Assembly (NCBI RefSeq): GCF_021559775.1
Contig: NZ_CP056048.1
Span: 186,001 to 250,000, forward strand
Reading direction: 5' to 3'
Length of the DNA: 64,000 nt
From: Gillisella vitis
GTDB taxonomy: Bacteria > Pseudomonadota > Alphaproteobacteria > Rhizobiales > Rhizobiaceae
The translations under genes were made by a program, and so were the position numbers. The notes beneath the pieces were generated by a model. The model was not told the origin of the DNA, made no database searches, and worked only from the letters and a program-made list of their open reading frames with translations. Shown here one piece after another: positions 46,874 through 55,792 of this stretch (the stretch's first letter is position 1; each line of letters begins with the position of its first letter).

Positions 46874-47038
46874 TCAACTCCTGTTTCTTTTAAGGGGCAA
46901 AGCACGATGGATTGTAATTAATCCCGCAACCCAGAAAGTAAAGCCCAAAAAACTAGATAAGAATCCAAAAGAGCTTAATGTATAAAAAAATATCAACCCA
47001 AAAACAAAGAAAAACACCATGGAAACTGTCCTGATCAT
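46874..47038 (-). CDS. AT-rich small membrane protein, unknown function
   Basis: 54 residues from an ATG at 47038 with GGAG 8 nt upstream. The product is strongly hydrophobic: VSMVFFFVFGLIFFYTL and FLSSFLGFTFWVAGLITI as two likely helices, then a basic tail ending LKRNRS. Base composition is far more AT-rich than the rest of the window, suggesting foreign origin. Its stop is 2 bp before the truncated ORF at 46871. It resembles small immunity or accessory membrane proteins only in general character; I do not recognise a family. Confidence 0.5.
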   Translation of the reverse strand: MIRTVSMVFFFVFGLIFFYTLSSFGFLSSFLGFTFWVAGLITIHRALPLKRNRS

Positions 47039-47220
47039 AGCCAAACTCCATTCATAAGTACTTCAGAATGAAATATCGTAAATCGTTCCAAGGTAGCACC
47101 TGCAAAGCATACAACCGTTGCAAGGGTGTTGTCACGTTAAGTTTTTCAAGCGGAGAAAGGTCAGCGGCGGTAGTGTCGCCTTAAGTTCCAATCGTGGAGT
47201 TGAAATCCACGGCATTGATT

Positions 47221-47411
47221 TCATGCAACATTCGACAACGCAATTTCACGCCAGACGGCCATAGCCACAGTGCGAAGTTCGTGGTGCTCTGCAGCGGTTT
47301 GATGCTTGTGGTGAAGAACGAATAGATTGGAGATCGGCCCATGGTTGGAAACAAACCGCTGGCATTGCGCTGCTGACTTGAACCGAATCATGCCTTTTTC
47401 TTGTCGTCGAA
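47221..47411 (-). pseudogene. C-terminal fragment of a second IS6-like transposase
   Basis: About 62 codons on the minus strand, starting at the boundary of the IS at 47412. The text RRQEKGMIRFKSAAQCQRF and the ending AMAVWREIALSNVA resemble the C-terminus of IS6-type transposases of a subgroup different from the neighbouring IS. It has no start and no catalytic domain, so an older element appears to have been truncated by the later insertion. Confidence 0.65.
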
Positions 47412-48243
47412 GGTTTTGTCGCAAAATTTCCCGATGGTTTGCGGCCTCGATCATCATGCGGCAGATGCGGCCTGAAGAAAAGCAGGCAGGCAGAGTTGAG
47501 CGGTCATAGTCGATTTCAAAGGCAGTCACCACCCGAAAGAAGTGATTTTATACGCCGTGTTTTTCTATGTCCGCTATGCGGTTTCTTACCGTGACTTTGA
47601 AGAAATCATGGCGGAACGCGGTGTCAATCTCGACCATGCAACACTGAATAGATGGGTCGTGAAATATTCGCCGCTTATTGCCGTGCAAGCGAGACGCTGT
47701 AAATCCAAACCCAGCGGCTCCTGGCGAATGGATGAGACCTACATCAAGGTCAAAGGCAAGTGGATGTATTTTTATCATGCGGTTGATAAGCACGGTAAAA
47801 CCCTTAATTTCATGCTGTCTGAGCATCGCGCCGAGGCGGCCGCTACCGATTTCTTTGCACGCACAATCGAGAACAATGGCTGGCCGGACAAAGTCGTGAT
47901 CGACAAGAGTGGGGCGATTTTGGCAGGGCTGCAAAACATGAATCTCCTGCTGCTGTTGCAGGGCTGGTTCTGGCCAATCGAGATGTGCCAAGTCAAATAT
48001 CTCAACAACATCATTGGGCAGGATAATCGCTTCATCAAGACGCTGACCCGGCCCATGAAGAGCTTCAAATCCTTTAACTACGCATCAGCGACACTGGACG
48101 GCATCGAAGTCGCCCATATGATCCGCAAGCAACAATTTTTGACCGGTGGCCAATCGGCATTTCAACAATTCGCGGCACTCGCCGCATAACTGTGTCCAGC
48201 GATAGCCGCTTCTGTAACTCTCTCAAAAATTTGCGACAGAGCC
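47412..48243 (+). mobile_element. IS6-family insertion sequence
   Basis: 832 bp bounded by imperfect inverted ends: GGTTTTGTCGCAAAATTT on the left and the inverse of GGCTCTGTCGCAAATTTT on the right. Length and ends fit the IS6 family. No 8-bp target duplication is seen (TCGTCGAA versus AGATAGAT), consistent with rearrangement after insertion. Its transposase appears inactive. Confidence 0.88.
47509..48189 (+). pseudogene. IS6-family transposase, catalytic Glu lost and start unclear
   Basis: The frame reads VDFKGSHHPKEVILYAVFF and continues through the DDE domain to a stop at 48189 (about 226 residues, family length about 230). The first aspartate is in SWRMDETYIKVKGKW and the second in VVIDKSG. 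The third catalytic residue, normally Glu in NNIIEQDHR, is Gly here (NNIIGQDNR, codon GGG at 48016-48018). No ATG precedes VDFKG: ATA sits where the usual start would be and a stop lies at 47497. A GTG at 47542 is the only start, and it drops the conserved N-terminus. Confidence 0.85.
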
Positions 48244-48438
48244 AGATAGATCTCATCGAACCCTGGTATTAATCACGGCGCTCACGTGGCGCCGCCTATT
48301 TGCTTTGTGACAAGGCACGATCTGGGGCGGGTCTTTTGCGGTCATTTTTTGATCAGCTAAGGCCAAGCCGGTATCCGCATATTTCGAACCGTTTCTTCCA
48401 TCTGTTACGATTATTCCCATAAAAAACAGGGGTTCAGA

Positions 48439-49488
48439 ATGCAAGAGACCATGCTCGTCACGGGCGGGAGCGGATTCGTTGCCAGCCATCTCATTCTTCA
48501 ACTTCTTGAAATGGATGCCACTGTGCATGCCACGGTCAGAAGCCTGCGGAACGGGGCCAAGACCAAGCCGTTGACCGATATGCAGGCCCGCTTTCCGGGG
48601 AAGTTGACGCTCTATGAGGCCGACCTTCTTACCCCTGGTTCTTTCGATGCGGCAATGGCTGGCTGCGCGATTGTTTTCCACGTCGCATCGCCTTTCAAGC
48701 TGCCGGAAAAAATCAAGGATGGGCAGCGCGAAATGGTGGAGCCAGCCCTTCAAGGCACCCGCAATGTTCTTGGCAGTGTTAACAGGACTGAAAGCGTCCG
48801 GCGTGTGGTGATGACATCGACGATTGGCGCGATTTTTGGCGATTATATCGATGTCCGGTCGATGAAGAATAACACAGTTGCCGAGGACTATTTCAATACG
48901 TCAAGCAATGTTCAAAACAATCCATACCATTATTCCAAGGTTCTGGCGGAAAAGAAAGCCTGGAAAATCCAGGGTGAGCAAAGCCGCTGGAGCCTGACAA
49001 CCATCAATCCAGGCATGATCCTCGGCCCTTCCTTGACGCCTGCTTCTGAATCCGGCTCGCTTTTTCTGCTGGACGAGATGTTCAAGGGATATTTTTTCTA
49101 CGGCATGCCGGACCTCAGTCTCGCATGTGTGGATGTTCGCGACGTGGCGCAGGCGCATATCCGGGCGGCGCTGAATCCGGACGCAAAGGGGCGTTATATT
49201 CTCGCGGAAAACCGCACCCGGACCTTCCTGGAAATCGCCGGTTACGCACGCCGGGTTCATCCCAAGCCCTATCTGTTGCCCTCCTGGCAGATTCCCAATC
49301 TGGTGGTTCGGCTGATCGGGCCGCTGTTTGGCCTGACTCAGGCATATATGACGAACCATCTCGGCATTCGCTTTGCTCTGGATAACAGGCGCAGCCAGTC
49401 TGAGTTGGGCATCGCCTACCGGCCATTCGAGCAGACGATGGCGGATCATTATCGCGGTTGGGCGCAACAGCGTCGCGCGACTGCGTAA
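48439..49488 (+). CDS. NAD-dependent epimerase/dehydratase, aldehyde or dihydroflavonol reductase-like
   Basis: 349-residue extended short-chain dehydrogenase. The nucleotide motif is LVTGGSGFVASHLILQLLE; a Ser/Thr in VVMTSTIGAIFGD and YHYSK form the catalytic set. IVFHVASPFKLPEK is typical of dihydroflavonol-4-reductase/aldehyde reductase relatives. The ligand is unknown. It follows the IS region and leads a co-directional group with an SDR and a HAD phosphatase. Confidence 0.9.
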   Translation: MQETMLVTGGSGFVASHLILQLLEMDATVHATVRSLRNGAKTKPLTDMQARFPGKLTLYEADLLTPGSFDAAMAGCAIVFHVASPFKLPEKIKDGQREMVEPALQGTRNVLGSVNRTESVRRVVMTSTIGAIFGDYIDVRSMKNNTVAEDYFNTSSNVQNNPYHYSKVLAEKKAWKIQGEQSRWSLTTINPGMILGPSLTPASESGSLFLLDEMFKGYFFYGMPDLSLACVDVRDVAQAHIRAALNPDAKGRYILAENRTRTFLEIAGYARRVHPKPYLLPSWQIPNLVVRLIGPLFGLTQAYMTNHLGIRFALDNRRSQSELGIAYRPFEQTMADHYRGWAQQRRATA

Positions 49489-49543
49489 TGCCAAGCCGAA
49501 GCCGATTTAAGGAATGATGCAGTTGTCAGGCAGGAGATCAATC

Positions 49544-50344
49544 ATGCATTTTTCAGGAAAAATTATTTTGATCGTCGGCGCTTCTTCCGGCATGGGGCGA
49601 GTGCTTGCCCAGCGGCTTGCAGGCGAGGGTGCCAAGGTGATCGTTACGGCGCGGCGCGAGCCGATGCTCATCGAATTGTCCGAGGATATCAGCAGCGCAG
49701 GTGGCGATTGCCTGGCCATCGCGGCTGATGCAACCGATGCGACGGCCGCCGCCGAGGTGGTGAAAACCGTGATCGATCACTATGGCCGGATCGACATGAT
49801 CTATCTGAATGCTGGTGGTGCGCCAGCCCTGGATATGCGGCTGATGAGCGCCAGTGACGTCAATGCCTGCATGCGTTTGAATTACGATGTCGTGGTCAAT
49901 TATCTCTTCCCGGTTTTGAAGCAGATGATGCGACAGGGTGGGGGGTATGTTGCGCATACGAATTCGCTCGCAGGCTTCCTCGGCGTGCCGCTTCAAGGCC
50001 CTTATTCCGCAGCCAAGGGAGCGGCAATGCTGCTCATCGACACATGTCGCATCGAATTTGCCCGCTATGGCATCAAGTTCACCACCGTTTATCCGGGGTT
50101 TGTTGCCACCGAGGCAACAGCTGGTGATGGGATGCCAGCGCCCCTTGAGATTTCGGCGGACAAGGCCGTTGACCACATTCTGTATGCGCTCAGGAATGAG
50201 AAGGCGGATTATCTATTCCCTTTCACGATGCGCTGGTTAATCCGGCTGGCCCATATTCTGCCCAAGCCTCTAACGCTCTGGATTTTGGGCAAGTCGATGC
50301 CGGTCTTGCCGGAGATTGGCCACACGCAAACGATATCGACCTGA
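49544..50344 (+). CDS. Short-chain dehydrogenase/reductase
   Basis: 266-residue classical SDR: IILIVGASSGMGRVLAQRLA for cofactor binding, MIYLNAGGAP, a serine in HTNSLAGFLGVPL and catalytic YSAAKGAAM. Ribosome site CAGGAGA precedes the ATG at 49544, so the frame's earlier ATG at 49514 is not used. The C-terminal region (MRWLIRLAHILPKPLTLWIL) is hydrophobic and may contact a membrane. Located 55 bp after the epimerase-like gene and probably co-transcribed. Confidence 0.9.
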   Translation: MHFSGKIILIVGASSGMGRVLAQRLAGEGAKVIVTARREPMLIELSEDISSAGGDCLAIAADATDATAAAEVVKTVIDHYGRIDMIYLNAGGAPALDMRLMSASDVNACMRLNYDVVVNYLFPVLKQMMRQGGGYVAHTNSLAGFLGVPLQGPYSAAKGAAMLLIDTCRIEFARYGIKFTTVYPGFVATEATAGDGMPAPLEISADKAVDHILYALRNEKADYLFPFTMRWLIRLAHILPKPLTLWILGKSMPVLPEIGHTQTIST

Positions 50345-50430
50345 CCGGCGGTTTTCGAGTGCCTCATCACTGGAGGAATACTGCATCGGCCATCAAGGCC
50401 GACAGATCAACAATGAGGTAAGGCATCCTG

Positions 50431-51093
50431 ATGCAAGACATCGAGTCTGCTGTTTTCGATCTTGATGAAACATTGCTCAACTGGGATTCAACCGCCGCCT
50501 GGATTCTGGAGCGGGTGGGTCAATCAGGCTGGCGCTTTGTGCTGGCGGCATTGGCATTGCCTTTCGCCGGTCCATTGATTGTGTTCCCGCCGCTGCGGCG
50601 CTGGGGAACCTCGGTCTTTCTCTGGATCGCCACGTTCGGACTTTCCGAACATGACTTGAAAGCCTCTTTCGCGCGTTTTGCCGACAGGGTCAAAGCAGGC
50701 AAACAGCCAAGGCTAGCCTGGCATGAGAAAGGCCTGGTCGAGCTTCGGCATTATTTGAACCAAGGCAGTCAGGTGGCCGTCGCAACGGGAGCGCCGCTGT
50801 GGATTGCTGCGCCGTTTGCAGCGTGCATCGACAGTCGTATTCAGGTGGTTGGATCGGGATTACACCGCGTTCTCGGTGGCTGGGTTCTCAGCGATCATTG
50901 TCGCCATGAAAGAAAATGCATAGCGCTTGGCGGCATTGGATTTCAGGGGAGATGGACTGCGGCCTATACGGACAGTATGGATGATCTGCCGATTTTAATG
51001 CGGGCGACACGGGCATATGCCATTAATAGTTCCTCCAGGAAAAGAAAGAAATTCGACGCCAACGGATTGAATATTCAGTATTTGAACTGGTGA
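50431..51093 (+). CDS. HAD-superfamily phosphatase (HAD-IB-like)
   Basis: 220 residues with HAD motifs: VFDLDETLL (I, nucleophile Asp), VAVATGAP (II), HERK (III, Lys) and YTDSMDDLPIL (IV). A hydrophobic cap insert (FVLALAALPFAGPLIVFPP-like) occurs early. Resembles SerB-type or membrane-associated HAD-IB phosphatases. It closes the epimerase-SDR series and is followed by a strong bidirectional terminator. If it belongs with the kinase and aldolases, it may remove a phosphate added by the FGGY kinase; this is inference. Confidence 0.88.
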   Translation: MQDIESAVFDLDETLLNWDSTAAWILERVGQSGWRFVLAALALPFAGPLIVFPPLRRWGTSVFLWIATFGLSEHDLKASFARFADRVKAGKQPRLAWHEKGLVELRHYLNQGSQVAVATGAPLWIAAPFAACIDSRIQVVGSGLHRVLGGWVLSDHCRHERKCIALGGIGFQGRWTAAYTDSMDDLPILMRATRAYAINSSSRKRKKFDANGLNIQYLNW

Positions 51094-51119
51094 GCCGTTG
51101 TTTTGATGACGGAATGAGG

Positions 51120-51154
51120 GATAGGAGGATTCATTGAAAATGAATCCTCCTATC
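51120..51154. terminator. Bidirectional terminator, 16-bp perfect stem
   Basis: GATAGGAGGATTCATT, a GAA loop, and the exact inverse AATGAATCCTCCTATC, followed by AAAACG. It lies between the convergent phosphatase and DUF1501 genes. Confidence 0.85.
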
Positions 51155-51203
51155 AAAACGTCAAGGGGTTCCTGCCACACCCTCGTGCCTGACATCTCTG
51201 GCG

Positions 51204-52427
51204 TTAGACGATTAAGCCCTTCATCGGCTGAACACTGTCCGAGCCTGGAAACACAACACTGGCCAGATGACCGGCACTGGCGCCAAGAAGATCGACCGCC
51301 ATGCCTTTGATCACGGCGCGAATGTCGGTGGTGGCGGCCAGATCCCGGCCTTCAAACAGTTGGTTCTGCTTCAGCCCCGGCCAGTCGGTGATGACGCGGC
51401 CACCCCGCACGGCACCGCCAGCGAGGAAGGCGGTCGTGCCGGTGCCGTGGTCGGTTCCGTCAGTGCCGTTGATCCGTGCCGTGCGACCGAACTCCGTTGC
51501 AACGATGATTGCCGTATCCTTCCATGCGGGTCCAAGTTCCTGTTCGAAGGCGGCAATAGACTTGTCGAGGCCAGCCAGAAGCTTTGCCAGCCGGTCAATT
51601 TCCTGTGCGTGGGTGTCCCAACCCTCGAAGGCAAGTGCTGCGACACGCGGGCCATCCGGTTGGGCCAGCAACCGGGCAGCGCCTCGGGCCATCTGCTCCA
51701 TGCCGTTCGGGTCGCCGGGGCCGCCCTTTGATTTCATGTCGAGGCCGGATGCGATCTTGCCGGTCTGGATGCCTTCAATCAGAAGCTTCGAGAGCATCGG
51801 GTCCGTCCGGCCATAAAGATCCATCAGGCGCGGCGCGAGATCGCCGTCAGCGGGGCGGAGCACGGACGGTGCCCAGCCAAGCACGGGTGCCTTGCCGCGA
51901 ATGACCAGGGGTGCGGTTGCTCCGACGGAAAGCCCCTGCACCCGTTCCGCCGCACCGGGAGCGATCTTGTCACCGGCTGGCAATCCCTCCAGAAGTCGGT
52001 TCATCCAGCCGGTTTCGACATGTCCGGGCGTCGGAAAGCCGGATTCCAGCACATCCTGTCCATCGAAATGCGAGCGCTCACGGTAGGCGGTGGCACTGGC
52101 ATGCACCACGGCGGCCTGATTGGCGCGGAACAGGCGTTGGAAATTCGGCATCGAGGGATGCAATCCGAAAAAGCCGTCGAGCGGCAGCACCGGCTTGTCG
52201 CCATCGAGCCTCAGCGCGATCGACTGGCGTAAGCCTTCATAATCGGGGTCGCCGACCGGCGGTACGGCGGTCAGCCCATCCAGCGCGCCGCGCAGGATGA
52301 TGGTGACAAAGCGGGGATCGCGTCCGCCAGCCGCATGGGCAAAGCGGGGCATGAAGGCCCAGGCAAACAAGGCGCCGGATGTGCCGAGAACGGCGCGGCG
52401 GGTGGGGGAGAGGTTTTCGCACAGCAT
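51204..52427 (-). CDS. DUF1501 family protein, Tat-exported
   Basis: 407 residues. The N-terminus (SPTRRAVLGTSGALFAWAF then FAHAAGG) is a twin-arginine signal. The mature part has DUF1501 features: LRGALDGLTAVPPVGDPDY, FGLHPSMPNFQRLFRANQAA, TEFGRTARINGTDGTDHG, with an alkaline-phosphatase-superfamily-like metal cluster. The function of the family is not established. It follows the DUF1800 gene by 3 bp, the standard pairing. Confidence 0.9.
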   Translation of the reverse strand: MLCENLSPTRRAVLGTSGALFAWAFMPRFAHAAGGRDPRFVTIILRGALDGLTAVPPVGDPDYEGLRQSIALRLDGDKPVLPLDGFFGLHPSMPNFQRLFRANQAAVVHASATAYRERSHFDGQDVLESGFPTPGHVETGWMNRLLEGLPAGDKIAPGAAERVQGLSVGATAPLVIRGKAPVLGWAPSVLRPADGDLAPRLMDLYGRTDPMLSKLLIEGIQTGKIASGLDMKSKGGPGDPNGMEQMARGAARLLAQPDGPRVAALAFEGWDTHAQEIDRLAKLLAGLDKSIAAFEQELGPAWKDTAIIVATEFGRTARINGTDGTDHGTGTTAFLAGGAVRGGRVITDWPGLKQNQLFEGRDLAATTDIRAVIKGMAVDLLGASAGHLASVVFPGSDSVQPMKGLIV

Positions 52428-52430
52428 GGT

Positions 52431-53993
52431 TCAGCGCCTCTGAAATTCGGGGGAAAGGAAAGCAATCGACAAGCCCTGCGGTCGGGTTTCGGCCCGGGAA
52501 ATCGCCTGCAATGTATCGGCGGTGAGAAGTGGTCCCAGCCGGTCACCGGCAAAGGCACGGGGGTCGACTTGGCCCTGGATCTGATGGGCAAAGAGATTTG
52601 CCGCATCGATGCGGGTCGCCAGCGATTCCGACGATGCCCAAGCATCGGTAACGTCGGAAAAACCGTTCGGACCGGCGGGGTTCCAGAGCGGCTGACCAAG
52701 CGCGTTCAGCATGGAAATGATCTGCTCCGGCTTCGGCCTGATCCCGCTGGTGCGCAGCATCGCCGCCACATAATCCTGTGGCATGCGCATTTTCGTCAGC
52801 GTCGGGTTCCAGGCTTCGTCGGCATCGATAAGGGCAGTGTAGACAGCCGAGAGATCGCCCTGTGACTTGGTATAGGCGGCAGCCAGTTTCGTCACCAGGG
52901 CCGGTGGCGGCTGGTCGGCGACGAAATACCGGACAAGTTTTGTGGCGATATGTCTGGCGGTTGCTGGGTGGCGGGCGAGGTCGCGCAAGGCGGTGCGGCC
53001 CTGTTCCACATTGCCCTCGGCATAGGTCATGCCCATTACCGTGTGGTCGCCCGGTTCATGGGCATTGGCGTTGAAAATGAATTTGCCCTGTGGGCCTGGG
53101 CGTTTTTCATCGCGGTAGAATGTCCAGCCGGTAATGATCCGCGCCAGCGACGTCACATCTGCCTGATTATAGCCGCCATCGACGCCGAGCGTGTGCAGCT
53201 CCATGATCTCACGGGCAAGATTTTCATTGAGGCCCCGCTTGCCATTCTTGTTGGCGGGCGAGGTCGGGCCGATGGATTGCTGGTTATCGAGGAAAACCAG
53301 CATGGCCGGATGGGTTTCGACCGCCAGCAGCATGTCTTCGAACCTCCCAAAGACATGGGGACGGATGGCCTCCCGCTCGAAAGCTCCGGCCAGAATATGC
53401 ACTTCGCCACCCTTGCTGATCGCCACCGAAAAATGGTTGGCCCAGAACATCGCCAGCCGTTCGCCAAAGCCGATCAACGGTTGGTGGATCGTGCCGTTGA
53501 AACGGGCGTCGGCTTCCGCAAGCAGGATCTGCTGCGGAAAATAGGGACGCTTGGAAACCGGCATATCCGGCTTTTTGTCCATGGACTGGGGTTGGGCCTG
53601 GGCCTGCGGTTGGGGTTGCGACTGGGGCGGCATGGCACCCGCCTGCATGCCATTGCCCTGCATAGCATTGCCTTGCATGCCGGAAGCTTGGGGCGTGCCG
53701 CCTGCGCCCTGCATCGTATTCGCGCCGGCCATGGCCGCGCCCGCCATTGCACCGGCTGCGGGTTGTTTGTCGCGTTCGGCTTTGACCTGTTTTTGGTATT
53801 CGTAAAGCGCCACTAGGAGATCGGAACTGGAGCGCAATTGCGCGCCGACGGGCGTTGGCACAGCACGCTCTGTGATCTCTTCCTTCAAAAGATCGCGGGG
53901 GGCATCCTTGATGGCGGTGATCCCGCCATCCGCAGCGCCAAGGCCGAAGCGCCAGAGCGCCAATGCGGCATCGACATCGTTGGAATTGGACAT
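52431..53993 (-). CDS. DUF1800 family protein
   Basis: 520 residues. The core shows RLAMFWANHFSVAISKG, GLNENLAREIMELHTLGVDG and LARIITGWTFYRD, the DUF1800 hallmarks. Between about residues 80 and 140 is an insert rich in Met, Gln, Gly and Pro (MQGNAMQGNGMQAG and QPQPQAQAQPQS), probably a disordered linker. No clear signal peptide. Partner of DUF1501; the pair is widespread but unassigned. It lies just downstream of an ECF sigma/anti-sigma set on the same strand. Confidence 0.9.
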   Translation of the reverse strand: MSNSNDVDAALALWRFGLGAADGGITAIKDAPRDLLKEEITERAVPTPVGAQLRSSSDLLVALYEYQKQVKAERDKQPAAGAMAGAAMAGANTMQGAGGTPQASGMQGNAMQGNGMQAGAMPPQSQPQPQAQAQPQSMDKKPDMPVSKRPYFPQQILLAEADARFNGTIHQPLIGFGERLAMFWANHFSVAISKGGEVHILAGAFEREAIRPHVFGRFEDMLLAVETHPAMLVFLDNQQSIGPTSPANKNGKRGLNENLAREIMELHTLGVDGGYNQADVTSLARIITGWTFYRDEKRPGPQGKFIFNANAHEPGDHTVMGMTYAEGNVEQGRTALRDLARHPATARHIATKLVRYFVADQPPPALVTKLAAAYTKSQGDLSAVYTALIDADEAWNPTLTKMRMPQDYVAAMLRTSGIRPKPEQIISMLNALGQPLWNPAGPNGFSDVTDAWASSESLATRIDAANLFAHQIQGQVDPRAFAGDRLGPLLTADTLQAISRAETRPQGLSIAFLSPEFQRR

Positions 53994-54069
53994 GGCCGAT
54001 ATGAACTCCGTTTCATCATCGGCCTTTCAACGTCGCTATAGGTTCAAATCCGTCGCTTTTGAAATATGA

Positions 54070-54519
54070 TCATTTCGTGGCAGGCCGGGGTGCCTCCCGC
54101 TGGATCAATCCATCCGCCAGACGGCGTCGTTCATCGACCGAAAGGCTGGCTACAAAATCGATGGCCTTCTGCTCGGTGGCGGCCCGCACCGCATATTCGG
54201 CATTGCGGGCGCGTTTCAGCGCATCGGCCAGCGCCACGCCGTCGAGATCCGGCTTGCCCATCAGGGCGGCTGCCTCGACACGCGCTTGGCGCGCTTCAAG
54301 TCCGGTGGAGCGCACATCACGGCGCGCATCGTTCAGGGCTTTCTGAAACTCACCGCGCAATTTTGACGGAAGCTGCTCGCCCGCCAGCGGCAGACGCGAA
54401 GGCGGGATCGTTGCCGTGTCATAGAGATAGAAAAACCCCGCCCCGGCCAGGGCGCAGATCAGGAAGGTGTTGAGCACCAGAAGGCCGATGGCCAGCCGCT
54501 TGAAACCGTGTTCCGTCAT
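54070..54519 (-). CDS. Periplasmic heavy-metal-sensor-like membrane protein
   Basis: 149 residues: a membrane helix near residues 11-33 (GLLVLNTFLICALAGAGFFYL) and a helical periplasmic domain with the CnrX/Spy-like arrangement (FQKALNDARRDVRSTGLEAR, SLSVDERRRLADGL). Family members are periplasmic sensors or chaperones that regulate ECF sigma factors. The start overlaps the anti-sigma-like gene by ATGA, so it is translationally coupled to it. Confidence 0.8.
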   Translation of the reverse strand: MTEHGFKRLAIGLLVLNTFLICALAGAGFFYLYDTATIPPSRLPLAGEQLPSKLRGEFQKALNDARRDVRSTGLEARQARVEAAALMGKPDLDGVALADALKRARNAEYAVRAATEQKAIDFVASLSVDERRRLADGLIQREAPRPATK

Positions 54520-54953
54520 CGTATCTCCTGGGCAATCTCGCCTTCGGTCATGATATTGCCAAACGCCGTCGCGGTATCGGTCATCGGGATCTGGGTGGGC
54601 GGTGCAACTATTGCAACCGCCAGCGCACCGGTCAGGCCACCCGCAAGGCCGACGCCGAGAAGCCCCGCGCCAACCAGCCAGCGATGCAGCCTGCGGCGCA
54701 GTGTGACGCGCTTGTCAGCCGATTGCAGGATGCGGCCCGTCAGGGCAGCGGACGGAGACGGTGGGGCTGACAGGGCGAGAAACGCATCCAGGCGGGACGC
54801 CTCCTCCACCATGGCGCGACCGGCATCGGTTGCGGCAAAAATCTCAGCCGCCCCGCGCCGGTCTTCGGGCCAGCGCTTGCGGTCGCCACCATAGGCTTCG
54901 ACAAGCGCGCGAAACCGCTCCGCATCCATGCCTTGCTTGCTGTCGTCACTCAT
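54516..54953 (-). CDS. Anti-sigma-like membrane protein
   Basis: 145 residues. A cytoplasmic N-terminal part (ERFRALVEAYGGDRKRWPED) precedes one membrane segment (WLVGAGLLGVGLAGGLTGAL) and a short periplasmic tail ending IMTEGEIAQEIR. This is the layout of ECF anti-sigma factors of the kind coupled to CnrX-like sensors. The ATG at 54953 has GGAG 6 nt upstream; an ATG at 54959 has none. It overlaps the sigma gene end by 8 bp. Confidence 0.8.
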   Translation of the reverse strand: MSDDSKQGMDAERFRALVEAYGGDRKRWPEDRRGAAEIFAATDAGRAMVEEASRLDAFLALSAPPSPSAALTGRILQSADKRVTLRRRLHRWLVGAGLLGVGLAGGLTGALAVAIVAPPTQIPMTDTATAFGNIMTEGEIAQEIR

Positions 54954-55524
54954 TCCCATCTCCGTTCATCCCGTCGCTGGTCAGGCCGTCTGCGGTCAAC
55001 ATCTTCTGCAAAGACCGTCGTCCACGCGCCAAAAGGCTTTCCAGCGCATCGACGCTGATCTGCATCACACTGGCCGCCTCCAGGTTCGACATGTCCTGGT
55101 AGTAAACCAGAACGATTGCTTCCCGTTGCCGGGGCGCGAGCGCCTGCAAGGCCTCGGTAACCCGCTGGCTATCTGCTTCATGTCCCGTCAATCCGGCATC
55201 CGGCAGAGGCGCTTCGTCCATCCGATCCGGCGGCTCGGCCATCAGCACGTCACGCCGCTTGCGCAGCCGGTCGTAACAAAGGTTGATCGCCACGCGGTGC
55301 GCCCAAGTATCGAAGCGGGCACGGCCTTGTCGCCAACTTCCCGCATGTTTCCAGATGCGCAGAAAGGTTTCCTGCGCCACATCCTCCGCCTCCGCCGGGT
55401 CGGCGAGCATGCGATTGGCAAGCGCCAGAAAACGCGGCAGCTTGCGCCCCACCATGGTCCGCATCGCGGCCTGATCGCCCGCCGCAACTTGCCTGACCAG
55501 TTCTTCATCGGGATCGTCGGTCAT
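54946..55524 (-). CDS. ECF-family RNA polymerase sigma factor
   Basis: About 192 residues from the ATG at 55524. Region 2 is seen in RMLADPAEAEDVAQETFLRI and WAHRVAINLCYDRLRKR, region 4 in LAPRQREAIVLVYYQDMSNL and AASVMQISVDALESLLARG. Typical of sigma-70 group IV. The start is uncertain: GAGG lies only 2 nt before ATG 55524; ATG 55545 is possible. With the two downstream genes it forms a sigma/anti-sigma/sensor set, followed by DUF1800 and DUF1501, the likely regulon. Confidence 0.92.
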   Translation of the reverse strand: MTDDPDEELVRQVAAGDQAAMRTMVGRKLPRFLALANRMLADPAEAEDVAQETFLRIWKHAGSWRQGRARFDTWAHRVAINLCYDRLRKRRDVLMAEPPDRMDEAPLPDAGLTGHEADSQRVTEALQALAPRQREAIVLVYYQDMSNLEAASVMQISVDALESLLARGRRSLQKMLTADGLTSDGMNGDGNE

Positions 55525-55792
55525 GTCCTCTTCACCGCAACCCATCCACCGCAACCCCTGCAGCTCTGCGGACACGGTTGCTCTGTTTTGCCTCATTGGA
55601 GGTCAAAATGCGCAAGGACCTGGGAAGCATCAAGGTGAGGTGGATCAAATTTTCTCCCGAAGATGAGATAGGACAGCTCAATCGATGGATCTTCAACGCG
55701 GGAGAAACGCAATTCCGTCGCTCATTCAGGCATTTTTTTGGCGAATATCCGGCGCTTGGCCCGGCGTCCAGGGCTGCTGCCCCGGAAATGCA

